Source of the DNA: Parerythrobacter lutipelagi
GTDB taxonomy: Bacteria > Pseudomonadota > Alphaproteobacteria > Sphingomonadales > Sphingomonadaceae
Length of the DNA stretch: 64,000 nt
Direction: 5' to 3'
Assembly (NCBI RefSeq): GCF_005434975.1
Contig: NZ_SKCJ01000001.1
Location: 248,001 to 312,000, forward strand
In this document: in pieces, positions 54,420 to 63,363 of the stretch
Numbering within the stretch: position 1 is the stretch's first letter
How the letters are laid out: every line of letters starts with the position of its first letter
The notes under the pieces: generated by a model
Databases searched by the model: none
Seen by the model: the letters and a program-made list of their open reading frames with translations, nothing else
What the model was told of the DNA's origin: nothing
Position numbers and translations under genes: made by a program

Positions 54420-55925
54420 CTATTCGGCCATTGCCGGTTGCAAGAAGGGCTCCCCTTCCTGCGCGCCCTGCAAGGCCGAGAGCATGGCGATCGCGATACC
54501 CGATGCTTCCCTGTCGTGCGTGTCGGTCGCAATCGGCAGCAGGCTCATCCTCGCCAGTCCGATTTTTCCTTCGCGAGCCTGCATGATCGCGACACTCAGC
54601 CAGAGATATTTGTCATGCGGGACAAGCTGCGCGGCGCGTTCAAGCGCATGCCTGGCCTGCTCAGGCGGCACCAGCCCGCGCTCGACATAGCTGCGATAAT
54701 ACTGAACCAGCGGCACGGGATGATCGTTCTCAAGGCCGTTCAATTCGGAAAACGTTGCCATGGCAGAGGCATAGGCGGCATTTGCATCGACCGCGCCCGC
54801 GGCCAATCGGAATTGCGCATAGCCTTTGTAGAGGTAGGCTTCCTTCGCTCCGCCCTCTATTGCAATGGCCGCGTCTGCCGCAGCAATCGCAGCCAAGTCG
54901 TTGCCGGCTTCGTATTCTGCCTGCGCAAGCACCGATTGGACGAACGCGTTGTCGGGAAAACGCTGCGCGACCTCCCTCGCCTCGGACACAATCGCTGCCG
55001 TGCCTTCCCGCTCCACTCCGCGGCGCAATGTCATATAGGCCGGCAGGATTGCCTCAGCGCCTGCATCGAGCTCGGACACAGTGAATTCGCCAATCGAGAT
55101 CTGGTCTTTGTCGTACTTCACTGTGGGCGATACCCAGTCGCGCAAATATCGTTCAAGCTCGCGCTCAAGCACGCCTGTATCGCCAAAGGCTTCGGCGGCG
55201 GCTGCAGCGGAAGGCACGCCCGACGCGACAGCATTTGAGTAAGCTTCCAGCTGGCCGGCCCGCTCAGGGGTCGCGGTGAGATAGTGATAGAGCAACCACG
55301 ATTTGCCGTAATAGGATTGGTACGACGCCCGCAGAGCGGGTGACGAGCCGTCGTCGGCCAACAGCTCACGGACCGACACATTGTCTGTGAAATACAGTTC
55401 ATTGAACCGGTGCCCGGCTCCGAGACCCAGTTCGACCGAGCCATCCTTGCCGAAAGTGGCCATCGCCATATATTCGGCGAATCCTTCCCTCAGCCATTGC
55501 GGCGTCGCGGCGCGTTTGCCCGAAGCCATATGGTGGTGGGCATATTCGTGCAGAAGCACGATCAGAGACAGGCTGCGCTGACCTTTTCTCAGCTTTATAT
55601 CGGGTACGAAGGCGACGGAACCGGCCGCCCGCGGAACGTAAAAGCCGGCGACAAACCGGTTGCCACCGGAAAGCCTGCGGACATCGCTGCGGTCTCCGAC
55701 AACAAATACCGTCAGCCGGTTCGACGGGCTTGGCGGCGGACCGTCATTCTCCGTCACCAGCGAGAGAGCAGCGTCGTACCGTTCGAGAATGGTTACGAAG
55801 CGCTCCATATTTTCGCGATCTTCATCGGCATAGACGACAAAGTGCTCGCTTTCAGCGACGTACCATTTGGCGTTCACTGGCGAGGCCAGCAAAGCGAAGG
55901 CGAAAACAATCAATGGACGGAACAA
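54420..55925 (-). CDS. Exported HExxH metallopeptidase-like protein with TPR region, copy 2
   Basis: A 501-residue paralogue of the gene at 51621: signal peptide ending PVNAKW (about residue 20), SPSNRLTVFVVGDRSDVR, zinc motif HEYAHH (126-131) with WLREGFAEY, and the same helical repeat region (AQAEYEAGNDLAAIAAADAA). Colinear along the whole length, so the pair arose by duplication and inversion. Probably transcribed towards, and perhaps together with, the caspase-like gene. Confidence 0.8.
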   Translation of the reverse strand: MFRPLIVFAFALLASPVNAKWYVAESEHFVVYADEDRENMERFVTILERYDAALSLVTENDGPPPSPSNRLTVFVVGDRSDVRRLSGGNRFVAGFYVPRAAGSVAFVPDIKLRKGQRSLSLIVLLHEYAHHHMASGKRAATPQWLREGFAEYMAMATFGKDGSVELGLGAGHRFNELYFTDNVSVRELLADDGSSPALRASYQSYYGKSWLLYHYLTATPERAGQLEAYSNAVASGVPSAAAAAEAFGDTGVLERELERYLRDWVSPTVKYDKDQISIGEFTVSELDAGAEAILPAYMTLRRGVEREGTAAIVSEAREVAQRFPDNAFVQSVLAQAEYEAGNDLAAIAAADAAIAIEGGAKEAYLYKGYAQFRLAAGAVDANAAYASAMATFSELNGLENDHPVPLVQYYRSYVERGLVPPEQARHALERAAQLVPHDKYLWLSVAIMQAREGKIGLARMSLLPIATDTHDREASGIAIAMLSALQGAQEGEPFLQPAMAE

Positions 55926-56015
55926 GTGCGACCCCCCGTCTAAGAACTGAAAGAAACTACGTCCGGGTGCGGCTTCCCTTGCTCAAGGCCAGGCCGACAC
56001 CATGACGCATGATCA

Positions 56016-56516
56016 CTAACGACTGGCCAATCCGCCGATTATCGAACCGAGGATGCCGCCGAGCGGACTGCCGCCAGTGCTTCCGCTCTGCTGCGAGCCG
56101 CCTTTGGCGAGGTATCCCGCAACGGCCATGGCCAGGATCGGCAGCATTTTCTTGAGCAAGCCCTCATCGATGCCGGTCATCGAGGCGACTTCACCGGCTA
56201 CGCTGCGGCTGACATCCTTGCTGCCGAAGATCGATCCGAGGATATCATTGCCCTGCTGGACCGGTGTCGGCTTGGGTGCGAGAACAGATTCAAGCAGACC
56301 GCCGCCCCCACCGCCCAGTATGGAACCGGCCAGCCCGCCCAGTCCGCCGAGCGGGTCGGACGAACCGCCGCCACCGGTTGCGCTGCGCCCCATTCCCGCG
56401 ACAATTGCCGGCAACAAGGCCCCCGCCCCGATCTTTGCGGTTTGCTCGTCGATACCGAGTTCTTTCGCCATGCTTTCGATGGCACCGGACTGCTGGAGAA
56501 TTTGGGCGAGGCTCAT
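56016..56516 (-). CDS. DUF937 glycine-rich protein
   Basis: A 166-residue protein with a helical DUF937 part (LGIDEQTAKIGAGALLPAIVAG), a flexible Gly/Ser region (residues about 50-85) and a second helical part ending LGGILGSIIGG. No signal peptide. Family function unknown. ATG 56516 fits the family start MSLAQILQQSG; six further in-frame residues are possible. 18 bases downstream of the related gene. Confidence 0.8.
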   Translation of the reverse strand: MSLAQILQQSGAIESMAKELGIDEQTAKIGAGALLPAIVAGMGRSATGGGGSSDPLGGLGGLAGSILGGGGGGLLESVLAPKPTPVQQGNDILGSIFGSKDVSRSVAGEVASMTGIDEGLLKKMLPILAMAVAGYLAKGGSQQSGSTGGSPLGGILGSIIGGLASR

Positions 56517-56534
56517 AACTCTGCTTCCTTGCAA

Positions 56535-56858
56535 TTATTTCTTACCGAACAAACCTTTGGCCATGTCGGCTATATCGTCAAGCGGGTTGCCGTCACCATC
56601 GCGGTCAAGCATCGAAGCGAAACTGCTGAGCGATCCTTCGCCGCCGATCTGCTGCACGATCTGGTTGAGCGTACCGGTATCGAGGCCCGTCTTGACCGAT
56701 GCCAGTTCCACCGTGTCACCTTGCATCTGGTGGGTCTGACCAAGCGTCGCGATCGCTTTCTCCGCCATCGCAGGGTCGATTCCGACTTTCGCCGCAAGGT
56801 TTTTCACATCATCCGGCGCGCCGCCGATATTCTTGAGGATATTGTCGAACAGGCTCAT
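56535..56858 (-). CDS. Small helical protein, YidB/DUF937-like
   Basis: A 107-residue protein starting MSLFDNILKNIGG, with LAAKVGIDPAMAEKAIATLGQ resembling the DUF937 helical repeat and the ending FASMLDRDGDGNPLDDIADM, which carries a calcium-loop-like DRDGDGNPLDD. Precedes the DUF937 gene by 18 bases; the two likely form an operon. Confidence 0.7.
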   Translation of the reverse strand: MSLFDNILKNIGGAPDDVKNLAAKVGIDPAMAEKAIATLGQTHQMQGDTVELASVKTGLDTGTLNQIVQQIGGEGSLSSFASMLDRDGDGNPLDDIADMAKGLFGKK

Positions 56859-56945
56859 GATTTCCTCCGTGGGTTTCGAGTCTATACCGCCCGATACAGC
56901 ACAATTGCACGATCACCCAGTGGTACAAGGTAAACTCGCGCAAAG

Positions 56946-56980
56946 AAAAACCCCCGCTCCGATTGCCCGGGCGGGCGTTT
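56946..56980 (-). terminator. Rho-independent terminator of pckA
   Basis: On the minus strand AACGCCCGC and GCGGGGGTT pair in eight of nine positions and run into TTTTTC, 34 bases after the pckA stop. Confidence 0.7.
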
Positions 56981-57013
56981 CCTCTCCAACAGCAATTCGA
57001 AAATGGCAGCGGG

Positions 57014-58624
57014 TCAGGCAGCCTGCGGGGCCGCCTGTCTCACGCCTTCATCAACATGGTTCTCGAATTTGGCGAAATTGTCGACGAACAACTGTACCAG
57101 CTTCTTCGCTGTGCGGTCGTATTCATCCTTGTCTGCCCAGGTCGATCGGGGATCGAGCACTACCTGGTCGATGCCAGCTTCATCCAGCGCCGGCACATGG
57201 ACCGGCACATCGAAGCCAAAATTGGCGTCCTTGCGGAAGTCGACTTCGTCCATCTTGCCATCGAGCACAGCGTTGAGCAGACCGCGCGTCGCCTTGATCG
57301 GCATGCGGCTGCCGACACCGTACTTGCCGCCGGTCCAGCCGGTGTTGAACAGCCAGCACTGGACAGCACCCTTGGCGATGCGTTCTTTCAGCAGATTGCC
57401 GTAGACGCTCGGATGGCGCGGCATGAAGGCGGCACCAAAACAGGTGCTGAAAGTAGCTTCCGGCTCGGTCACGCCGATCTCTGTGCCTGCGACCTTCGCG
57501 GTGTAGCCCGACAGAAAGTAATACATCGCCTGGTCGGCGGTCAGTCGCGCGATCGGAGGCAGCACGCCGAACGCATCGGCGGTAAGCATAATCACGTTCG
57601 ATGGTGCCGGGCCGAGATTCTTTTCGCTCGTATTGGGGATGTATTCGATCGGATAGGCGCCGCGGGTATTCTCGGTCTTGCTGCCGTCGGTGAAGTCGAG
57701 TTCGCGCGTATCCTCGTCCATCGTCACGTTTTCGATGATCGTGCCGAACATCTTGGTCGTCGCGTAGATTTCCGGCTCGCCCTCGGCTGACAGGTTGATC
57801 ATCTTGGCATAGCAACCGCCTTCGAAATTGAACACGGCATCGTCCGACCAGCCGTGCTCGTCATCGCCGATCAGCGTGCGGCTTGCATCGGCCGAAAGCG
57901 TGGTCTTGCCGGTGCCCGAAAGGCCGAAAAAGATCGCAGACTTGCCATCGGCGCCAACATTGGCCGAGCAGTGCATCGGCATCACGCCTTGCGCCGGCAG
58001 CAGGTAATTGAGCAGGCCGAACACGCCTTTCTTCATCTCGCCCGAGTATTCGGTGTTGCCGATCAGGATAAGCTTCTCGGTCAGGCTGACCGCAATCACC
58101 GTGTCGCTGCGGCAACCGTGGCGTTCCGGATCCGCCTTGAAGCTGGGCAAGTTGATGATGGTGTATTCGGGATCGAAACCGGCGAGCTCTTCCTCGGTCG
58201 GGCGGACGAGCAGGGTGCGCGCGAACAAATTATGCCACGCCATCTGGTTGATGACGCGCACATTGACGCGGTAATCCGGCTGCGAACCGCCGAACAGATC
58301 GGCGACGTAGAGTTCGTCCTGGCCTTTCAGATGATCGAGGAAATCGGCCTTCAGCACTGCGAAGTGTTCTTCGCTCATCGGCTGGTTGATTGCGCCCCAG
58401 TCGATCGTGTCTTCGGTCGTGTCATCGCGGACGACATATTTGTCCTTCACGCTGCGGCCGGTGAATTTGCCGGTATCGACCAACAGTGCGCCGTGCTTGG
58501 TCAGCTTGCCTTCGCCCTTGTCCAGCGCATGCTCGACGAGCCGTGCAGTGCCGAGATTGGCATGGATCTTGGCGTCGGTCGCAAAACCTTGGTTGGCGAG
58601 CGAATGGGAAAGCGCGATGGTCAC
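57014..58624 (-). CDS. pckA: Phosphoenolpyruvate carboxykinase (ATP)
   Basis: Converts oxaloacetate and ATP to phosphoenolpyruvate, the entry to gluconeogenesis. [15 protein letters not shown] is the kinase P-loop, preceded by MHCSANVG, and [11 protein letters not shown] carries the metal ligands. 536 aa is normal. GTG at 58624 has AGGAG 7 bases upstream. Divergent from chvI; in alphaproteobacteria this neighbourhood is conserved and ChvI influences pckA. An 18-bp palindrome sits 51 bases upstream of the start. Confidence 0.96.
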   Translation of the reverse strand: MTIALSHSLANQGFATDAKIHANLGTARLVEHALDKGEGKLTKHGALLVDTGKFTGRSVKDKYVVRDDTTEDTIDWGAINQPMSEEHFAVLKADFLDHLKGQDELYVADLFGGSQPDYRVNVRVINQMAWHNLFARTLLVRPTEEELAGFDPEYTIINLPSFKADPERHGCRSDTVIAVSLTEKLILIGNTEYSGEMKKGVFGLLNYLLPAQGVMPMHCSANVGADGKSAIFFGLSGTGKTTLSADASRTLIGDDEHGWSDDAVFNFEGGCYAKMINLSAEGEPEIYATTKMFGTIIENVTMDEDTRELDFTDGSKTENTRGAYPIEYIPNTSEKNLGPAPSNVIMLTADAFGVLPPIARLTADQAMYYFLSGYTAKVAGTEIGVTEPEATFSTCFGAAFMPRHPSVYGNLLKERIAKGAVQCWLFNTGWTGGKYGVGSRMPIKATRGLLNAVLDGKMDEVDFRKDANFGFDVPVHVPALDEAGIDQVVLDPRSTWADKDEYDRTAKKLVQLFVDNFAKFENHVDEGVRQAAPQAA

Positions 58625-58675
58625 GGTGATCTCCTGACGATGGCGGGCTGCATGGGGGATGGACAGCCCGATTCG

Positions 58676-58693
58676 CGTGCATACCTATGCACG
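58676..58693. promoter_or_regulatory. 18-bp palindrome in the pckA-chvI divergent region
   Basis: CGTGCATA-CC-TATGCACG, perfect 8-bp arms. Position fits an operator for pckA. The regulator cannot be named from sequence; a LacI-type or ChvI-type site is possible. The rest of 58625-58853 has no other clear element. Confidence 0.5.
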
Positions 58694-58853
58694 ACAGTTT
58701 TGCCGTGCGCATAATCGCGCCCCGCCCCTGCGTCAAACCGAGTTTGCCCCTTCTGTGGAAGGACGCGGCCAATCGCAAGCAAATCACGCTATCGCGTTGT
58801 TTCGCCCGTCAAGAGCGGCTAGCTTCGCCGCGACAGGCACAAGCGGAGAGAGC

Positions 58854-59603
58854 ATGTCCGATACGCAGGCGGAACCGAAGGCCGGGCAGCAAGTAATTGC
58901 GCTGGTCGATGATGACCGCAATATCCTGACCACGGTATCCATCGCGCTGCAGGCTGAAGGCTATGCGACGCGGCTCTATTCGGATGGCGAAGCGGCCTTG
59001 AAAGCGCTGTTGGAAAATCCGCCCGACCTGGCCGTGTTCGACATCAAGATGCCGCGGATGGACGGGATGGAACTGCTGCGCCGCTTGCGGGAAAACTCGG
59101 CCCTTCCGGTTATTTTCCTGACCAGCAAGGATGACGAACAGGACGAGGAAGCCGGGCTCGAACTAGGTGCGGACGACTATATCGCCAAGCCGTTCAGCAT
59201 CCGCCTGCTGACTGCTCGCATTCGCGCCATCCTGCGCCGCAGCGACGCCCGCGCCATGGTCGAGATCGACGATGGCAGCGGTAAGCCTGCGAGTGGCGGG
59301 GAAATGCTCACCCGCGGCCGGTTGACGATGGACCCAGCGCGGCATTTCGTCAGCTGGGACGGCAAACATGTGTCGCTTACGGTGACTGAGTTCCTCATCC
59401 TCGAAGCGCTTGCCGTGCGTCCCGGCGTTATCAAGTCGCGCAACCAGTTGATGGATGCAGCCTATCCCGACGATATTTTCGTCGACGACCGCACAGTGGA
59501 CAGCCACATCAAGCGCATGCGGAGCAAGTTTCGCAAGGTGGATCGCCAGTTTGGCGCGATAGAAACCCTGTATGGCGCGGGATACAGTTTTACCGATGGC
59601 TAG
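58854..59603 (+). CDS. chvI: Response regulator ChvI
   Basis: OmpR-type regulator, 249 aa: receiver domain with ALVDDDRN, phospho-acceptor in [11 protein letters not shown], and [11 protein letters not shown]; winged-helix output domain with [13 protein letters not shown] and [17 protein letters not shown]. It controls envelope, exopolysaccharide and acid responses in relatives. ATG 58854 has GGAGAG upstream and gives the normal length. Its stop lies in the chvG start region (ATGGCTAG). Confidence 0.95.
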   Translation: MSDTQAEPKAGQQVIALVDDDRNILTTVSIALQAEGYATRLYSDGEAALKALLENPPDLAVFDIKMPRMDGMELLRRLRENSALPVIFLTSKDDEQDEEAGLELGADDYIAKPFSIRLLTARIRAILRRSDARAMVEIDDGSGKPASGGEMLTRGRLTMDPARHFVSWDGKHVSLTVTEFLILEALAVRPGVIKSRNQLMDAAYPDDIFVDDRTVDSHIKRMRSKFRKVDRQFGAIETLYGAGYSFTDG

Positions 59604-61176
59604 ATCACGCCTGTCCGGACGCCTGGATGCGGGGCTGGAGAAATCGAGCTTCGCCAGCCGGCTCTCTCTAACGTCGCGTATCCTCGCGGTGAATCTCCTG
59701 CCGCTCGCGCTGCTTGGCGGCGGTATTTTCTATCTCGATGGCTACCGCAAGCAATTGCTCAACGAACGCTACAAGCTGGCGCGGATCGAAGCACAGATTA
59801 CCGCCGAAGCGCTCGCCGGTGCGACCCGCCAGCGGCAGGAAGCATTGCTGGTCCAGATCGGCAAGGAGCAGCGCATGCGCGTGCGCATGTTCGATGCAGA
59901 GGGCGAACTTTGGGCCGACAGCTTTGCGCTTGAAGAGCCGTCCTTCACGTTCTCTGACACGACAAAGGATGGCTGGGGCGACGATTGGGCACAAACGCTG
60001 GACAAGATCGTCGACGCTGTCGTTTCTGCGGAGCCGGTCGAAGATTATATCGAACCCGAATCCAACGAAGCGGACGCATGGCCCGAACTCGCCCGCGCCC
60101 GTGAAACGGGGCTTAGCCAAATCCAGCTGCGCGACTGGACCGACGGCACCCCGGTCATCACCGCCGCCGCGCCAGTGGGGACCAACGGCGCAACTCTGCT
60201 GACCACCCGCAATGCGGTCGACATCACAGAATCCGTGCGCAGCGCGCGTTCGACGCTGGGCATTGCCGTGCTGCTGACTCTGGTCGCGTCCGTCCTCTTG
60301 TCGCTCTACCTCGCCCGTACGATAGTCATCCCCTTGCGCAGCCTGTCCTCTGCAGCTCAGCGGGTCCGGCTTGGCCGCGAACGCCAGGTCGAAGTCCCGC
60401 GCCTGCCCGAACGCAAGGATGAGATCGGCCTGCTCGCGCGCGCCGTGTCGGACATGACCAATGCTTTACGCGACCGGATCGACGGGGTTGAGCATTTCGC
60501 CGCCGATGTTGCTCACGAGATCAAGAACCCGCTCGCCTCGCTTCGTAGTGCGGTCGAATCTCTTAGCCTCGTCGACGACCCCGATTTGCGCAACCAGTTG
60601 CTCGATATCGCCTCGCACGATGTGCGCCGGATTGACCGGCTGGTTACGGAGATCTCTGACGCCAGCCGGGTGGATGCGGAGATTTCTCGCGCGACACTGG
60701 AGCAAGTCGATTTGGGCGCGCTGACCGAGGCGATTATCGAACGGCGTGACAATCGCGACGAGAACGAAGGGCATGAAATCACGCTGCGACAGCCGATGGG
60801 CCATGCAATGGTGCAGGTCGTGCCGACGCGGCTTGAACGCGTGATCGAGAACCTGCTCGACAATGCCGTGTCTTTCTCGCCGGACGGCGGCACAATCGAC
60901 GTAACCATCACCATGGACGAGACCTGCGTCGCGCTCGTGGTCGAAGATCAAGGGCCCGGCATTCCCGAAGACGCTCGCGAGAAAATCTTCCAGCGGTTCC
61001 ATTCCATCCGTCCGGACGCGGAAGACTTTGGCAATCATAGCGGTCTTGGCCTCGCCATCGCGCGATCGATTGCAGAAGCGCATGACGGCGCGCTTGTAGC
61101 CATGGCGCGCGACAACGGCCATCAAGGGGCAAAGATGGTGCTACGGCTGCCAAACGCAGGCTGGCAAGCAGCCTGA
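59596..61176 (+). CDS. chvG: Sensor histidine kinase ChvG
   Basis: Inner-membrane kinase, 526 aa: helix at about 29-48, periplasmic sensor domain 49-225, second helix about 226-247, HAMP, then H-box [17 protein letters not shown]-box [14 protein letters not shown], and ATP lid [18 protein letters not shown] with SGLGLAIA. The periplasmic domain is where ExoR binds in rhizobia; no exoR is in this window. Overlaps chvI by 8 bases. Confidence 0.95.
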   Translation: MARSRLSGRLDAGLEKSSFASRLSLTSRILAVNLLPLALLGGGIFYLDGYRKQLLNERYKLARIEAQITAEALAGATRQRQEALLVQIGKEQRMRVRMFDAEGELWADSFALEEPSFTFSDTTKDGWGDDWAQTLDKIVDAVVSAEPVEDYIEPESNEADAWPELARARETGLSQIQLRDWTDGTPVITAAAPVGTNGATLLTTRNAVDITESVRSARSTLGIAVLLTLVASVLLSLYLARTIVIPLRSLSSAAQRVRLGRERQVEVPRLPERKDEIGLLARAVSDMTNALRDRIDGVEHFAADVAHEIKNPLASLRSAVESLSLVDDPDLRNQLLDIASHDVRRIDRLVTEISDASRVDAEISRATLEQVDLGALTEAIIERRDNRDENEGHEITLRQPMGHAMVQVVPTRLERVIENLLDNAVSFSPDGGTIDVTITMDETCVALVVEDQGPGIPEDAREKIFQRFHSIRPDAEDFGNHSGLGLAIARSIAEAHDGALVAMARDNGHQGAKMVLRLPNAGWQAA

Positions 61177-61180
61177 TCCG

Positions 61181-61597
61181 ATGAAACTGCGACAATCGAC
61201 AGCTGTGGCGGTGGATGGTCGGGCTATCCTGATCGAGGGGCCGCCAGGGTGCGGCAAATCGAGCCTGGCACTGGCACTGATCGATCGCGGGGCAACGCTG
61301 GTCGGCGACGATGGGATTGCCCTGGAAATCGACGGCGATAGTTTGATCGCGCATCCCCCCGAGAACATTGCCGGCTTGCTCGAAATCCGCAATGTTGGGC
61401 TGGTGCGCTTTCCCGCTAGCGCTGCAAGGGCTTGTCTGATCCTGGCAATCGACGCCGACCCGCCGCGCTACGTCGAAACCGCTCAGCGCCATATTATTGA
61501 AGGGATTGCGATCCCCCTGTTGCGCTTCGGTGTCGGCGGGCCAGCGGATGCGGTGCGCGCCGAGCAGGCACTGCAGCTTCACGGTTTATCGTCCTGA
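61181..61597 (+). CDS. hprK: Short HPr kinase/phosphorylase
   Basis: A 138-residue alphaproteobacterial form that keeps only the C-terminal kinase domain: P-loop GPPGCGKSS and LVGDDGIAL with the catalytic Asp. It phosphorylates HPr on Ser46, and the HPr encoded 1.5 kb downstream keeps that Ser. The N-terminal domain of the Gram-positive enzyme is absent, as is usual here. 4 bases after chvG. Confidence 0.93.
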   Translation: MKLRQSTAVAVDGRAILIEGPPGCGKSSLALALIDRGATLVGDDGIALEIDGDSLIAHPPENIAGLLEIRNVGLVRFPASAARACLILAIDADPPRYVETAQRHIIEGIAIPLLRFGVGGPADAVRAEQALQLHGLSS

Positions 61598-61659
61598 CCT
61601 AGCACGAGCTACGGAAATCCCTTTTCACAACTTTTGTTAAGGCCCAAACACGCGAGCCC

Positions 61660-62592
61660 ATGTCGAGCGATTCGCCCTCACCTCAAGCAACAGCGGACCA
61701 CCGCCAACGCATCCTGCTGGTCACCGGCTTGTCCGGTGCTGGCAAGACGACAGCATTGCGCGTGCTGGAGGATTTGGGTTGGGAAGCGATCGACAATTTT
61801 CCCATTAGGCTGCTCGACCGGTTGGTCGGCAACGATGCGGATAATGCGCGCACAGGCCCGCTCGCGATTGGTTTCGATTCGCGCACGCGCGGCTTTGTGC
61901 CCGATGAAATCATCCAGCAGGTCAAGCATTTGACCGACCGGCCCGATGTGCTGCTGACGACCCTGTTTATCGACTGCAAGAGTAACGAGCTGGAGCGGCG
62001 CTATAATGAAACCCGCCGCCGCCATCCGATGGCCAGCGGGCGGCCGGTGCGGGTCGGGATCCAGGCAGAACGCGAGCTGCTCGAGCCGTTGCGGCGCTGG
62101 GCGGATGTGGTCATCGACACGACCGGTTTTTCCAGCAACGATCTGAAGCGAACAATTCGCGAAGGATTCGCCGACACCGCGCCGCACGACATGTCGATCA
62201 TCCTCACAAGCTTTGGTTTTGCCCGCGGCACGCCACCGCTGGCCGATCTGGTTTTCGACATGCGCTTCCTCGATAATCCGCACTGGGTGGAGGAATTGCG
62301 CGAGCAGACCGGGCTCGACGCCGCGGTTGGCGAACATATCATGCAGGACCCCGCATTCGAGCAGGTTTTCGGGCAGATACGCGAATTGTTGCTGACGCTG
62401 ATTCCCCGCTACCGGGCGCAGGGCAAAAGCTACGTCAATGTCGCCCTTGGATGCACCGGCGGCAGGCACCGCTCCGTCTTCACCACAGCGCGTCTGGACG
62501 AGGTCTTGCGTGCGGAGGGATTTTCGCCCACGGTCATTCACCGTAATCTGGGCTCGCGCGCAGCAGACGAGATCGAAAGACCCAAGGCATGA
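61660..62592 (+). CDS. rapZ: RNase adapter / nucleotide-binding protein RapZ
   Basis: A 310-residue P-loop protein: GLSGAGKTTALRVLEDLGWEAIDN at the start (about 23-46) and the conserved C-terminal domain with SFGFARGTPPLADLVFD and GCTGGRHRS. In E. coli it controls glmS through small RNAs; in alphaproteobacteria its target is not known. Position between hprK and EIIA links it to the regulatory phosphotransfer chain. Confidence 0.95.
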   Translation: MSSDSPSPQATADHRQRILLVTGLSGAGKTTALRVLEDLGWEAIDNFPIRLLDRLVGNDADNARTGPLAIGFDSRTRGFVPDEIIQQVKHLTDRPDVLLTTLFIDCKSNELERRYNETRRRHPMASGRPVRVGIQAERELLEPLRRWADVVIDTTGFSSNDLKRTIREGFADTAPHDMSIILTSFGFARGTPPLADLVFDMRFLDNPHWVEELREQTGLDAAVGEHIMQDPAFEQVFGQIRELLLTLIPRYRAQGKSYVNVALGCTGGRHRSVFTTARLDEVLRAEGFSPTVIHRNLGSRAADEIERPKA

Positions 62593-62659
62593 AACAGGTC
62601 AGCTTCCTGCACCGCGCTCAGGATTCGTTCAAAGTCCGGGATATCAAGTACAACACTCT

Positions 62660-63088
62660 ATGATTGGTTTGGTCCTCGTAACCCACGGCAATCTGGCCGA
62701 CGAATTCGTCAATGCGATGGAGCATGTCGTTGGCCCGCAAGAATCGATCCGCACTGTGTGCATCGGACCCAATGACGACATGGAACACCGGCGGCAGGAA
62801 ATCGCCGATGCGGTCAAATCCGTCGACAGCGGCATGGGCGCTATCATCCTGACCGACCTGTTCGGCGGCACCCCGTCCAACCTGGCGATATCGCTGCTGG
62901 AAGAAGGCCGGGTGGAAGTGATCGCCGGGATCAACCTGCCGATGCTGATCCGGCTGGCGGGCGCGCGGCAGAAAAACGATGTTTACACCACGGTCTGCGC
63001 CGCGCGCGAAGCGGGCCGGTCCTACATCACCGTGGCATCGGAACTGCTCGGTCAGACCGAAAAGAAGGCAGGCGGCAGCGCCGGATGA
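62660..63088 (+). CDS. PTS EIIA, mannose-family regulatory type
   Basis: A 142-residue EIIA-Man domain. The phospho-acceptor His is in LVLVTHGNLADEF near residue 9, and LTDLFGGTPSNLAI is the family signature. No IIB, IIC or IID genes follow, so it acts in regulation, not sugar uptake. ATG 62660 gives the canonical start MIGLVLVTHG; the longer frame overlaps rapZ. Its stop overlaps ptsH by 4 bases. Confidence 0.93.
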   Translation: MIGLVLVTHGNLADEFVNAMEHVVGPQESIRTVCIGPNDDMEHRRQEIADAVKSVDSGMGAIILTDLFGGTPSNLAISLLEEGRVEVIAGINLPMLIRLAGARQKNDVYTTVCAAREAGRSYITVASELLGQTEKKAGGSAG

Positions 63089-63363
63089 GCGAACAGCGCA
63101 AATCCATCACCATCGTCAACCAACGCGGCCTTCATGCCCGCGCCAGCGCCAAATTCGTCGGAGCTGTCGCTGAGTTACCACCGGGCACGCAGGTCAAGGT
63201 TGCCAAGGGCGAAAACGAAGCCGGAGGAGGCTCGATCCTGGGACTGATGATGCTTGGTGCAGCGAAGGGCGATAGCGTCGATGTGATCGTTGCTGGCAAC
63301 AATGCCGAGGCTGTGCTCGCAGAGCTGTCGGCGCTGATCGAGAACGGGTTCGGCGAAGAGTGA
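63085..63363 (+). CDS. ptsH: HPr phosphocarrier protein
   Basis: A 92-residue HPr. The EI-dependent site is His in GLHARASAKF, and the HPrK site is Ser in GGSILGLMML. It accepts phosphate from enzyme I (not in the window) and passes it to the EIIA next door. Translationally coupled on both sides (ATGA, TGATG). Confidence 0.95.
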   Translation: MSEQRKSITIVNQRGLHARASAKFVGAVAELPPGTQVKVAKGENEAGGGSILGLMMLGAAKGDSVDVIVAGNNAEAVLAELSALIENGFGEE

